The position numbers and the translations under genes were made by a program. A stretch of DNA of 48,961 nt from positions 1 through 48,961 of the forward strand of contig DATDGI010000405.1 in assembly GCA_036522155.1 (NCBI GenBank), given 5' to 3'. The notes beneath the pieces are model-generated. The model ran no database searches. It was given only the letters and a program-made list of their open reading frames with translations, and was not told the DNA's origin. This DNA is from UBA9676 sp036522155 (GTDB taxonomy: Bacteria > Actinomycetota > Actinomycetes > Streptosporangiales > Streptosporangiaceae). Shown here piece by piece: positions 24,704 to 32,901 of the stretch. The first letter of the stretch is position 1; the number at the start of each line of letters is the position of its first letter.

Positions 24704-25441
24704 TCAGCGGGACGGAGCTACCGGTGGGGCCGCCCCGGTGCTGCCGGGGCAGTCGTACAGGATCGCGGTGACCGCGCGGGCGGTCTCGGTCGCGGACGGG
24801 TTCAGGTAGCGGTGCGGCATCGAGGACGGGAAGTCGATGCTGTCACCGGGCTCAAGCCGGTAGCGCTCGAAACCGATGGTGATCTCCAGGCAGCCGCTCA
24901 GCATGAGAACCATCTCGGTGCCCGGGTGGGTGTACTGGCGCGGATGGGACTCCGCGCCGGGCTCGTAGATCAGCTCGAAGAAGTCCAGGTGGTCGATGGT
25001 GCTGCGGGTCAGCCGCTCCCAGCGCACCCCGCCCTCGATGTCGATGACCGCCCGGCCGCCCCGGCGCACCAGGTACCGGCGACCGGCCACCGGCGGTGGG
25101 CCGCCGGGCCGCTCGGGTGAGACCGTGCGGCCCGCTGGCCCCGGCTCGGCGGGCGGGCGGGGAGCAGGCGGCACGGCCTGGTCAGCCGGTCCGGCGCCCG
25201 CGGCTGGCTCGCGGAAGAACGCGTCCACCGGCACACTCAGCGCCTGCGCGATGGCGAACAGGGTGGACACCGACGGCCGGGACTGGCCCCGCTCGATCTG
25301 GCTGATGAGGCTGGGGGTGACCCCCACCTCGCGGGCCAGCTCGGCGACCCGCAGCCCCCGCTCGGCCCGGTACGTGGCCAGCCGCCGCCCGATGCCGCCC
25401 GCCAGGCTCCGGGCATCGGTAGCAGCGCTCACGTCGGACAT
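24704..25441 (-). CDS. XRE-family regulator with cupin domain
   Basis: A 245-residue regulator. The HTH is at about 15-70 (GRRLATYRAERGLRVAELAR, then TPSLISQIERGQSRPSVSTL), followed by a Pro-rich linker and a C-terminal cupin (YTHPGTEMVLMLSGCLEIT and LEPGDSIDFPSSMPHRYLNP). This HTH-cupin architecture senses small metabolites and controls adjacent catabolic operons, as in PuuR-type proteins. It is divergent from the CocE-led operon, with 154 bp between, and is the probable local regulator. Confidence 0.92.
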   Translation of the reverse strand: MSDVSAATDARSLAGGIGRRLATYRAERGLRVAELAREVGVTPSLISQIERGQSRPSVSTLFAIAQALSVPVDAFFREPAAGAGPADQAVPPAPRPPAEPGPAGRTVSPERPGGPPPVAGRRYLVRRGGRAVIDIEGGVRWERLTRSTIDHLDFFELIYEPGAESHPRQYTHPGTEMVLMLSGCLEITIGFERYRLEPGDSIDFPSSMPHRYLNPSATETARAVTAILYDCPGSTGAAPPVAPSR

Positions 25442-25474
25442 GGTGCCTGAATGCTACTGCACCTGCACAGATGC

Positions 25475-25497
25475 CGCCCGGAGGGTTCCTCCGGGCG
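25475..25497. promoter_or_regulatory. Perfect inverted repeat in divergent intergenic region
   Basis: A ten-base perfect stem (CGCCCGGAGG with its complement CCTCCGGGCG) with a three-base loop lies 34 bases upstream of the XRE gene and 99 bases ahead of the hydrolase start. On the plus strand it is followed by TTT, so it could act as a leader terminator/attenuator for the hydrolase operon or as a binding site for the XRE regulator. Confidence 0.5.
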
Positions 25498-25595
25498 TTT
25501 AGCACTGCTATCGTCCGTGGCGGAGAGGGCCCGCACCGCTTACCGTCACTGAAGGCCATCAACCCGCGCGGGCTGGTGATCCCAGGGAGCACGCC

Positions 25596-27362
25596 GTGGT
25601 GCCAGGAACCGAGCCGGGGCCGGGCCAGCCGCCCGTGCCCGGCGGCGAGGCCATCGTGATCGAGCGGGACGTGCCGGTGCCGGTCAGTGACGGGCTGGTC
25701 CTGCGGGCCGACGTGTTCCGGCCGCCCGGCGGCGGGCCTTACCCGGTGATCCTGAGCTGCGGCCCGTACGCCAAGGGCCTGGCCTTCCAGGAGGGCTACG
25801 CCGACCAGTGGCGGCTGATGACCAGCCAGCACCCGGACGTGGCCGCCGGCTCCAGCAACGTCCACCAGAACTGGGAGGTCGTCGACCCGGAGAAGTGGGT
25901 GCCGGATGGCTACGTGTGCGTCCGGGTCGACTCGCGCGGCGCGGGCCGCTCGCCGGGCCGGCTCGACCCGTACTCGCCCCGTGAGACCCAGGACCTGTAC
26001 GAGTGCATCGAATGGGCGGCGGCCCAGCCGTGGAGCACCGGCAAGGTCGGGCTGAACGGCATTTCCTACTACGCGATGAACCAGTGGCACGTGGCCCGCC
26101 TGCACCCGCCGCACCTGGCCGCCATGTGCGTGTGGGAGGGGGCGGCCGACTTCTACCGGGACGGCACCTACCACGGCGGGATCATGTCGTCGTTCTGGCA
26201 GCACTGGTACGACAAGCAGGTCACCGTGGTCCAGCACGGGATGGGGGAGCGCGGCGCGCGCAGCGCGGTCACCGGGGAGACGGTGGCCGGGCCGGAGACG
26301 CTCACCGACGGCGAGCTGGCGGCCGCCCGGGTGCCGCTCGGCGAGGTCATCCGCGCCCATCCGCTGGACGACGAGTTCCACCGGGCCCGGTCGGCGGACT
26401 GGGCCCAGATCACCGTCCCGCTGCTGACCGCCGCCAACTGGGGCGGCCAGGGCCTGCACACCCGTGGCAACTTCGGGGGCTTCACCCAGGCCGCCACGGC
26501 CCAGAAATGGCTGGAGGTGCACGGCCTGGAGCACTGGACCCACTTCTACACCGACTACGGGGTGGACCTGCAGAAACGGTTCTTCGCCTGCTTCCTGCAC
26601 GGCGACGGCAGCGGCTGGCGGGACCAGCCGCCGGTGCAGCTTCAGGTCCGCACGCTGGATGGCTTCCTTCCGCGGGCCGAGCAGGAGTGGCCGCTGGCCC
26701 GGACCGACTGGCAGCGGCTCTACCTGCGGCCGGGCCCGGGCGGGCTGTCCGCCGAGCCGGGCCGCGGCACCGAGCAGGTGAGCTACCAGGCCGACGGGGA
26801 GGGGATCACCTTCACCGCCGCCCCGGTGGCGGCCGAGACCGAGATCACCGGGCCGGTGGCGGCCCGGCTGTTCGTGTCCTCCTCGGTCACCGATGCCGAC
26901 CTGTTCTGCGTGCTGCGCGCCTTCGCCCCGGACGGCCAGGAGGTCACCTTCCCCGGCGCCATCGACCCGCACACCCCTCTCGCCCAGGGCTGGCTGCGGC
27001 TGTCGCACCGGAAGCTGGACCCGGTGCTGACCCGGCCCTACCGGCCCTACCACAGCCACGACGAGGTCCAGCCGGTCACCCCGGGCGAGGTGTACCAGGC
27101 CGACGTCGAGATCTGGCCGACCAGCGTGGTCCTGCCGGCCGGCTACCGGCTGGCGCTGACTGTGCGCGGCCGCGACTACGAGGTCCACTACCCGGACGCG
27201 CCCCGGCTGGGATCGTTCAAGAACGAAATGACCGGCTGCGGGCCTTTTCTTCATAACGACCCTGTCGACCGCCCACCGGAGCTGGCCACGAGCCGCCAGA
27301 CGCTGTGGCACAGCCCCGGGCGGGAGTCGTTCCTGCTGCTGCCGGTCATCCCGGCCGCCTGA
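25596..27362 (+). CDS. CocE/NonD family hydrolase (peptidase S15-like)
   Basis: A 588-residue cytoplasmic alpha/beta hydrolase of the Xaa-Pro dipeptidyl-peptidase/cocaine-esterase group. An oxyanion segment LSCGPYAKG precedes the nucleophile Ser157 in GLNGISYYAMNQW, the VDSRGAGRS strand is typical, and the C-terminal jelly-roll (about 360-588: ITGPVAARLFVSSSVTDADL, LPAGYRLALTVRGRDYE) matches the family. No signal peptide. It probably cleaves an ester or amide in the pathway substrate, feeding the oxidoreductases downstream. GTG 25596 or the next GTG are both possible starts. Confidence 0.92.
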   Translation: MVPGTEPGPGQPPVPGGEAIVIERDVPVPVSDGLVLRADVFRPPGGGPYPVILSCGPYAKGLAFQEGYADQWRLMTSQHPDVAAGSSNVHQNWEVVDPEKWVPDGYVCVRVDSRGAGRSPGRLDPYSPRETQDLYECIEWAAAQPWSTGKVGLNGISYYAMNQWHVARLHPPHLAAMCVWEGAADFYRDGTYHGGIMSSFWQHWYDKQVTVVQHGMGERGARSAVTGETVAGPETLTDGELAAARVPLGEVIRAHPLDDEFHRARSADWAQITVPLLTAANWGGQGLHTRGNFGGFTQAATAQKWLEVHGLEHWTHFYTDYGVDLQKRFFACFLHGDGSGWRDQPPVQLQVRTLDGFLPRAEQEWPLARTDWQRLYLRPGPGGLSAEPGRGTEQVSYQADGEGITFTAAPVAAETEITGPVAARLFVSSSVTDADLFCVLRAFAPDGQEVTFPGAIDPHTPLAQGWLRLSHRKLDPVLTRPYRPYHSHDEVQPVTPGEVYQADVEIWPTSVVLPAGYRLALTVRGRDYEVHYPDAPRLGSFKNEMTGCGPFLHNDPVDRPPELATSRQTLWHSPGRESFLLLPVIPAA

Positions 27363-27373
27363 CGGGCGCCAGC

Positions 27374-28324
27374 ATGGACGCCGGCTTCAAGGTGGTCGTC
27401 ACCGATCAGGTGTTCCCCAGCATCGCCACCGAGACCGGGCTGCTGGCCGCGATCGGCGCCCGGATCGAGGTGGCCGACGGCACCCCGGCGGGTGTGGCCC
27501 GGCTCGGCGGTGACGCCGACGCGCTGCTGAACACCTACCTGCCGATCACCGACGAGCTGCTGGCCGCGCTGCCCGCGTGCAAGATCGTCGCCCGGTACGG
27601 GATCGGCGTGGACAACGTGGACCTGGCCGCCGCGGCCCGGCGCGGGGTGATCGTCACCAACGTGCCCGACTACAGCGTGGAAGAGGTCGCCGCGCACGCG
27701 CTCGGCCTGGTGCTGGCCCTGGCCCGGCGGCTGCCCGAGGCGGCGGGCCTGGTCGCGGCGGGCGGCTGGGGCCTGACCGGCCTGCGGCCGATCCGTCGGC
27801 TGTCCACCCAGCGTGCGGGCCTGATCGGATACGGCCGGATCGCCCGGCGGCTGGCCGGCCACCTCACCGGGCTCGGCTTCGAGGTGGTGGCGCACGACCC
27901 GTTCGTCCCGCCCGGCCCCGGCCTCCCGGAACTGCTGCGCCTGCCGGACCTGCTGCGCAGCAGCGACGTGGTGTCGGTGCACACTCCGCTGACCCCGCAG
28001 ACGGCCGGCCTGATCGGCGCGGCCGAACTGGCCCTCATGAAGCCGTCCGCGGTCCTGGTCAACACCGCCCGGGGCGGCCTGGTGGACACCGGCGCGGTGA
28101 TCAGCGCGCTGCGGGCCGGGCAGATCCGGGCGGCGGCGCTGGATGTGCTCGACACCGAGCCACCGCCGCCCGGCTGGCTGCCGGCCGGCCTGCCGGGGCT
28201 GCTGGTCACCCCGCACATGGCGTATTACTCCGAGGAATCCATCGCCGAGTCGCAGCGCAAGGCGGCGACGCAGATCGTCAAGGTGCTCACCGGCGGCCAG
28301 CCGGACTACCCGGTACGGCCCTGA
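27374..28324 (+). CDS. D-2-hydroxyacid dehydrogenase (C-terminal-binding/phosphoglycerate dehydrogenase-like)
   Basis: A 316-residue NAD-dependent dehydrogenase. Substrate-side signature YGIGVDNVD, NAD-binding GLIGYGRIARRLAGHL, NTARGGLVDTGAV with the catalytic Arg, the Glu in VLDTEPPP and the His in VTPHMAYYS are all in order. It would interconvert a 2-ketoacid and a D-2-hydroxyacid; the particular acid is not evident. Start ATG 27374 (MDAGFKVVVTDQVF), 11 bases after the hydrolase stop. Second gene of the operon. Confidence 0.92.
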   Translation: MDAGFKVVVTDQVFPSIATETGLLAAIGARIEVADGTPAGVARLGGDADALLNTYLPITDELLAALPACKIVARYGIGVDNVDLAAAARRGVIVTNVPDYSVEEVAAHALGLVLALARRLPEAAGLVAAGGWGLTGLRPIRRLSTQRAGLIGYGRIARRLAGHLTGLGFEVVAHDPFVPPGPGLPELLRLPDLLRSSDVVSVHTPLTPQTAGLIGAAELALMKPSAVLVNTARGGLVDTGAVISALRAGQIRAAALDVLDTEPPPPGWLPAGLPGLLVTPHMAYYSEESIAESQRKAATQIVKVLTGGQPDYPVRP

Positions 28325-28364
28325 CCGCGCGGGCGTTCACCGCGCAGGAAGGAACGGCAGCACG

Positions 28365-29603
28365 ATGAAGGAAGCCTTTGCCGGCCTCAGCACGGACTGG
28401 AAGGAAGGCATCAACTGGGCCGCGGTCCGGGCCTGGCGGCTGCAGCGGGCGCGGGAGGCGATGGCCCGGCATGGCCTGGGCGCGCTGCTGCTGTTCTACG
28501 ACGAGAACATGCGTTACGTGTCCTCGACCTACACGCCGGGCTGGAACCGGCTCAAGCCGGGCCTGCGTTACGTGGTGCTGTGCGAGGGCAAGGAGCCGAT
28601 CGTCTACGAGCAGGGCGACATCGGCATCCACCTGAAGGTGCACAACCCGTGGATCCCGCCGGAGAACATCCGCCATTCCTACACCTGGATCAAGGGCGCG
28701 GCGGGGCCGGCCGCGCAGAACCAGGTCGCCAAGTTCACCACCGCGCTCGTGCACGACCTGGAGGACGCCGGGGTGCTTGACAGGCCGCTCGGGGTCGACT
28801 TCATCGACATCAACATGATCGCGGCGTTCCAGCGGGCCGGCGTGACCTGGGTGGACGGGATGACCCCGATGATGGAGGCACGCTCCATCAAGAGTCCCGA
28901 CGAGCAGAAGGCGGCCCGCATCGTCGGCGCCATCTGCGACACCCTGCACTACGAGTTCACCCAGTACCTGCGGCCCGGGCTGACCGAGAACGAGGTGGCC
29001 GCGTTCGGCTTCGAGTACCTCTACAGCATCCCCGGCATGGAGGACGTGGAGGACATCATCGTGTCCTCAGGCCCGAACGCCTGGCCGAACTGGCGCAACT
29101 TCTCCGACCGCATCATCCGGCCCGGTGAGCTGGTCATCATCGACCTGGCCGCGCTCACCTGGAACGGGTTCAAGTCGTGCGTGTACCGCACCTACTGCGT
29201 GGGCGGCACGCCGACCGATGAGATGAAGCAGTACTACGACATCGCGCACAAGTGGCTGTGGGACGCGATCGAGGTGGTCAGGCCGGGCGTGACCACCCGC
29301 GACATCGCCTCCAAGTGGCCGTCGGCCAGGGAGGCGTGGGGGTACGAGGAAGAGGACCAGGCCGCCGCCAACCTGTGGGGCCACGGCCTCGGCCTGGCCC
29401 AGTACGACCGGCCGGTCATCTCCCGGATCTGGTCGCTGGACTACCCCGAGGAGATCAGGCCGGGCATGGTGTTCGCGCTGGAGACCCAGCACGGGAAAGT
29501 GCACGAGTTCGGCGTCCGGCTGGAGGAGATGCTGCTGGTCACCGAGGACGGGCACGAACTGCTGTCGTCGTACGCGTCGCACGAGATCATCGTCGCGGGG
29601 TGA
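28365..29603 (+). CDS. M24-fold metalloprotein (Xaa-Pro peptidase/DddP-like), altered metal site
   Basis: A 412-residue protein of the pita-bread M24 family (creatinase, prolidase, DddP). Four of the five usual metal ligands are visible: Asp260 in LVIIDLAAL, His340 in LWGHGLGLAQ, Glu373 in FALETQ and Glu387 in GVRLEEM. The second Asp is replaced by Cys272 in KSCVYRT (canonical form SDITRT). The N-terminal domain is M24-like (ARHGLGALLLFYDENMRYVS). A lyase or non-peptidase activity is possible. RBS AGGAAGGA precedes ATG 28365. Confidence 0.85.
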   Translation: MKEAFAGLSTDWKEGINWAAVRAWRLQRAREAMARHGLGALLLFYDENMRYVSSTYTPGWNRLKPGLRYVVLCEGKEPIVYEQGDIGIHLKVHNPWIPPENIRHSYTWIKGAAGPAAQNQVAKFTTALVHDLEDAGVLDRPLGVDFIDINMIAAFQRAGVTWVDGMTPMMEARSIKSPDEQKAARIVGAICDTLHYEFTQYLRPGLTENEVAAFGFEYLYSIPGMEDVEDIIVSSGPNAWPNWRNFSDRIIRPGELVIIDLAALTWNGFKSCVYRTYCVGGTPTDEMKQYYDIAHKWLWDAIEVVRPGVTTRDIASKWPSAREAWGYEEEDQAAANLWGHGLGLAQYDRPVISRIWSLDYPEEIRPGMVFALETQHGKVHEFGVRLEEMLLVTEDGHELLSSYASHEIIVAG

Positions 29604-30895
29604 GCGCGGAGGCAGGCGGGCCGCGGCTGGTCAAGCTGGCGGAAGGGGCCACCCTCGCCGGTGACGCCGCCCGGCAGACCGGGGCCAAGGCGGCCCGGCT
29701 GGCCCAGGCCCTGGCCGCGGGGCTGCCGGTGCTGCCGGGCTGGGTGGTGCCGGTCGCGGCCGGGCGGTCGGCCATGGCGGCCGGGGCCGCCGCCGTCACG
29801 GCGGGACGGCCCGCTGCCGCCCGGCGGGCGGTGCTCGGGCACCGGCCCGACGGCCAGCTCGCCGCCGAACTGCGCACCGCGGTGGCCGCGCTCGGCGGCC
29901 GGGTCATCGCCCGCTCGTCCAGCCCGCTGGAGGCCGACACCCGCTGGGCCGGCGCGTTCCGCTCGGTGGCCGAGGTCGGCCCGGATGACGCCCCGCCGGC
30001 GGTGGCCAGCTGCTGGGCATCGGCGTTCGCGGTGGATCCGCTGGCCCGGCTGGCCGCGTGCGGGCTGCCAGCGGACGCGCTGGAGATGGCCGTCCTGCTG
30101 CAGCCGGAGATCAGCCCGGACGCGGGCGGAGTCGCCCGGGTGGCGGCGGGCGGGGAGGTGACCGTCGAGGGCGTGCCCGGGCATCCCCGTGCCCTGCTGG
30201 CCGGCTGGGCCGAGAGCCTGCCCGGTGACCAGCTCACCAGCCTGATCGGCCGCGGGCTCGCGGGGGAGGTGGCCACCCTGGCCCGGCAGGTGCGGCAGCT
30301 GCTCGGCGACGGCATGATCGAATGGGCCGCGGCCGGCGGCCGGATCTGGCTGCTCCAGTCGCTGCCGTCGGGGCCGCCAGCGGTGGTGACGCCGCCTGCG
30401 GACGGTGCCGCGGGCCACGCGGGCCAGCGGGCGGATGAGCTGGCCGCGGATCTGCTCGCGGCGGTCACCCCGGCCGGGCTGCTCCGCGCCCGGGAGTGGA
30501 TGCCGGTGCTGGCCGCCACGGTGCTGGGCCGGGGTGAGCGGGTGCCCGCCCGGCCCGCCGCGCCCGGCACCGCGGCCGGCCGGCTGCTGCCCTGCCGCCC
30601 GCACGAGCGGCCCGCCGGTGACTGCGGCGATGCCATCCTGCTGGTCGACCGTCCGGTCCCGGCCCTGGCCCCGCTGCTGTTCTCGGCCCGCGGCATCATC
30701 GCCCGGTCCGGGGCGGCCGGTTCGCATCTGGCCGGGGTGGCCCGCAGCCTCGGGGTGCCGATGGTGGTCGGCTGCCATCCGGAACTCATCACCGGCCCGG
30801 CCGCCGGCGGCGACGGGGCCTGGCTGGCCGCGATCGACGGCTCGACCGGCGAGGTCGCGCTGCTGCCCAGCGCGGACGGGACCGGGCAAGGGTGA
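29600..30895 (+). CDS. Compact PEP-utilising/dikinase-like protein (ATP-grasp plus phosphohistidine domain)
   Basis: A 431-residue protein. Residues ~10-270 match the PPDK-type nucleotide domain (TGAKAARLAQALAAGLPVLP, GRVIARSSSPLEADTRWAGAF, MIEWAAAGGRIWLLQSLP), and ~350-415 match the mobile phosphohistidine domain (ILLVDRP, GIIARSGAAGSHLAGVAR with the His, LGVPMVVG). The acceptor domain that separates or follows these in PEP synthase, PPDK or rifamycin phosphotransferase is absent; only a ~70-residue linker is present. GTG 29600 overlaps the M24 stop. It may pass phosphate to an unknown partner in the operon. Confidence 0.8.
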   Translation: MSAEAGGPRLVKLAEGATLAGDAARQTGAKAARLAQALAAGLPVLPGWVVPVAAGRSAMAAGAAAVTAGRPAAARRAVLGHRPDGQLAAELRTAVAALGGRVIARSSSPLEADTRWAGAFRSVAEVGPDDAPPAVASCWASAFAVDPLARLAACGLPADALEMAVLLQPEISPDAGGVARVAAGGEVTVEGVPGHPRALLAGWAESLPGDQLTSLIGRGLAGEVATLARQVRQLLGDGMIEWAAAGGRIWLLQSLPSGPPAVVTPPADGAAGHAGQRADELAADLLAAVTPAGLLRAREWMPVLAATVLGRGERVPARPAAPGTAAGRLLPCRPHERPAGDCGDAILLVDRPVPALAPLLFSARGIIARSGAAGSHLAGVARSLGVPMVVGCHPELITGPAAGGDGAWLAAIDGSTGEVALLPSADGTGQG

Positions 30896-30905
30896 GGAGT
30901 TCGCA

Positions 30906-31922
30906 GTGACCGAAGCCAGCAGCATCCGGTGGGGCATCATCGGCCTGGGCCGGATCGCCGACACCGAGATCGCCCCGGCGATCACCGCCAGCCGCCGTGG
31001 CGTGCTGCGCGGGGTGGTCAGCCGCGACCAGGGGCGGGCCGACGCGTTCGCCCGGCGCCATGCCGCCGCGCGGGCGCTGGTCAGCTACGGCGACCTGCTG
31101 GCCGACCCGGAACTGGACGCGGTCTACATCGCCACCCCCAACGCGCTGCATGCCGACCAGGTGGCAGCCGCCGCCGCGGCCGGCAAGCACGTGCTGTGCG
31201 ACAAGCCGCTCGCGCTCGGCGCCGCGGACGCGCGCCGGGCCGTGTCGGCCTGCGAGAGCGCCGGGGTGCGGCTCGGGATCACCTTCCAGACCCGCTTTCA
31301 CGACCATTTCGGCCGCTTCCGTGAGGTGATCCAGGGCGGCTCGCTGGGGGAGATCCGGGTGGTGCAGGTGGAGATGAGCTCGGGCCGGACGCTGCTGAAA
31401 GGCTGGCGGACCGACCCGGCGCTGGCCGGCCTGGGCGTCATCAACAACATCGGCGTGCACGCCTTCGACCTGATCCGGTTCCTGCTCGGGGCCGAGGTGA
31501 CCGAGGTGACCGCGCTGACCGGGCACGAGGAGGGCCTGGCGCCGGAGACGCTGGCGCTGGTGCTGCTCCGCTACACCACCGGTGCGCTGGCGCAGGTCAA
31601 CGTGAACCAGTCGGCCGCCTACCCGCAGGCCGACATCACCGTCTACGGCACCAGGGGCCGGGTGACCGGCCGGTCCTGTACCCGCATGAACATGACGGGC
31701 CAGCTGGCCATCCTCACCGCGGACGGGGAGACCACCCTGGATACCGCCAGCTACCACGCCTACCAGGGGGTGGTGACGGCGTTCGAGGAGGCCATCACCG
31801 CGGGCCGTGAGCCGAGCCCGTCCGGGCTGGACGGGCTGCGCAGCGTGGAACTGACCGACGCCATCTCCGAGTCGCTCCGCGACCGCCGCACGGTCCCGGT
31901 GCCACCGACGTCAGGGCTGTGA
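30906..31922 (+). CDS. Gfo/Idh/MocA family oxidoreductase
   Basis: A 338-residue NAD(P)-dependent sugar/inositol-type dehydrogenase. RWGIIGLGRIADTEIAPAI is the dinucleotide loop, DAVYIATPNALHADQ and GKHVLCDKPLAL the conserved EKP-like motif (here DKP), and NNIGVHAFDLIRFLLG the catalytic His region. GTG 30906 follows a good GAGGAG site. Last gene of the rightward operon; its stop overlaps the convergent dehydrogenase by 12 bases. Substrate unknown. Confidence 0.92.
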   Translation: MTEASSIRWGIIGLGRIADTEIAPAITASRRGVLRGVVSRDQGRADAFARRHAAARALVSYGDLLADPELDAVYIATPNALHADQVAAAAAAGKHVLCDKPLALGAADARRAVSACESAGVRLGITFQTRFHDHFGRFREVIQGGSLGEIRVVQVEMSSGRTLLKGWRTDPALAGLGVINNIGVHAFDLIRFLLGAEVTEVTALTGHEEGLAPETLALVLLRYTTGALAQVNVNQSAAYPQADITVYGTRGRVTGRSCTRMNMTGQLAILTADGETTLDTASYHAYQGVVTAFEEAITAGREPSPSGLDGLRSVELTDAISESLRDRRTVPVPPTSGL

Positions 31923-32801
31923 CATGCCCGCGAGGACGGCGTAGACGCACGCCGGGTCCTCGGCGGCCCGGCCCTGGCCGAGCGCGGCCAGGTGCAGCTG
32001 CGCGGCCGCGGTGAACAGCGGCAGCGGGCAGCGGACCGCCCGGGCCAGCTCACCGATGAGGTCGATGTCCTTCTGGAAGACCGCCAGCGCGATGTTGGCG
32101 GCGGCGAAGTCGCCGCCCAGCATCATCGGGCCGCGGACCTCCAGCATCCGCGAGTTCCCGGCCCCGTCGGACAGCGCCCGCAGCGCCAGCGCCGGGTCCA
32201 GCCCGGCCCGCGTGGCCAGCAGCAGCGCCTCCGCCGCCGCGGTGTTATGCACGGCGACCAGGTGGTTGGCGACCAGCTTCATCCGCATCCCGTTGCCGAA
32301 CGCACCCACGACGTGCTGCACCCGCGAGAAGGCGGCCAGCACGTCGCGGCAGCGCTCGATCGCCGCCGGGTCGCCGCTGGCGTAGACCGCGATGTCGCGG
32401 GACTGCAGCTGGCTGGCGGTGCCGCTGACCGGGCAGTCCAGCATCACCGCCCCGGCCCGGCCGAGGATCTGCGCCGCCTCCTCCTTGACCGTCACCGGCA
32501 GGGTGCTGGTCTCGATCACGGTCATGCCGCCGGTGGCGGCGACCGCCAGCCCGCGGCCCCCGCTCACCACCTCGGTCAGCGCCGCCGCCGACGGCAGCGA
32601 GGTAATCACCACCCCGGCGCCGGTGGCGGCCGAAGCCGGATCCGGTGCTGGCACCCCGCCCAGCCCGGCCAGGGCGGCGGCCGGCTCGGGGCGCAGATCG
32701 CAGCCCTGGACGCGATAGCCCGCCGCCAGCAGGTGACCGGCCATGGGCAGCCCCATATTGCCGAGCCCGATGACCCCTACCGTGGCTGGATCCGTCGCCA
32801 T
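31911..32801 (-). CDS. NAD(P)-dependent beta-hydroxyacid dehydrogenase (3-hydroxyisobutyrate dehydrogenase family)
   Basis: A 296-residue dehydrogenase. VGVIGLGNMGLPMAGHLLAAGY is the NAD loop, VIETSTLPV and MLDCPVSGTASQLQ the substrate-binding stretch, and MKLVANHLVAVHNTAAAEAL holds the catalytic Lys. ATG 32801 with GGGGGA ahead is preferred; an ATG at 32839 is possible. It runs against the main operon but stays in the same locus, likely acting on a related 3-hydroxyacid. Confidence 0.88.
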   Translation of the reverse strand: MATDPATVGVIGLGNMGLPMAGHLLAAGYRVQGCDLRPEPAAALAGLGGVPAPDPASAATGAGVVITSLPSAAALTEVVSGGRGLAVAATGGMTVIETSTLPVTVKEEAAQILGRAGAVMLDCPVSGTASQLQSRDIAVYASGDPAAIERCRDVLAAFSRVQHVVGAFGNGMRMKLVANHLVAVHNTAAAEALLLATRAGLDPALALRALSDGAGNSRMLEVRGPMMLGGDFAAANIALAVFQKDIDLIGELARAVRCPLPLFTAAAQLHLAALGQGRAAEDPACVYAVLAGMSQP

Positions 32802-32901
32802 CGTCCCCCGCCCATCGGCTCGCCGGGAATCAGTCATGAGCAAGATTAAACACCGGGAATTAGCATGACTACCGATCACCGCGACGGCCAGGAGGCTGGG
32901 G

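Noticed and set aside
25471..25659. Possible 62-residue leader ORF ahead of the hydrolase
   Set aside because: It runs into the hydrolase in another frame and over a hairpin; no ribosome site supports it.
25182..27311. 709-codon minus-strand ORF opposite the CocE-type hydrolase
   Set aside because: Antisense shadow of a gene with intact catalytic motifs.
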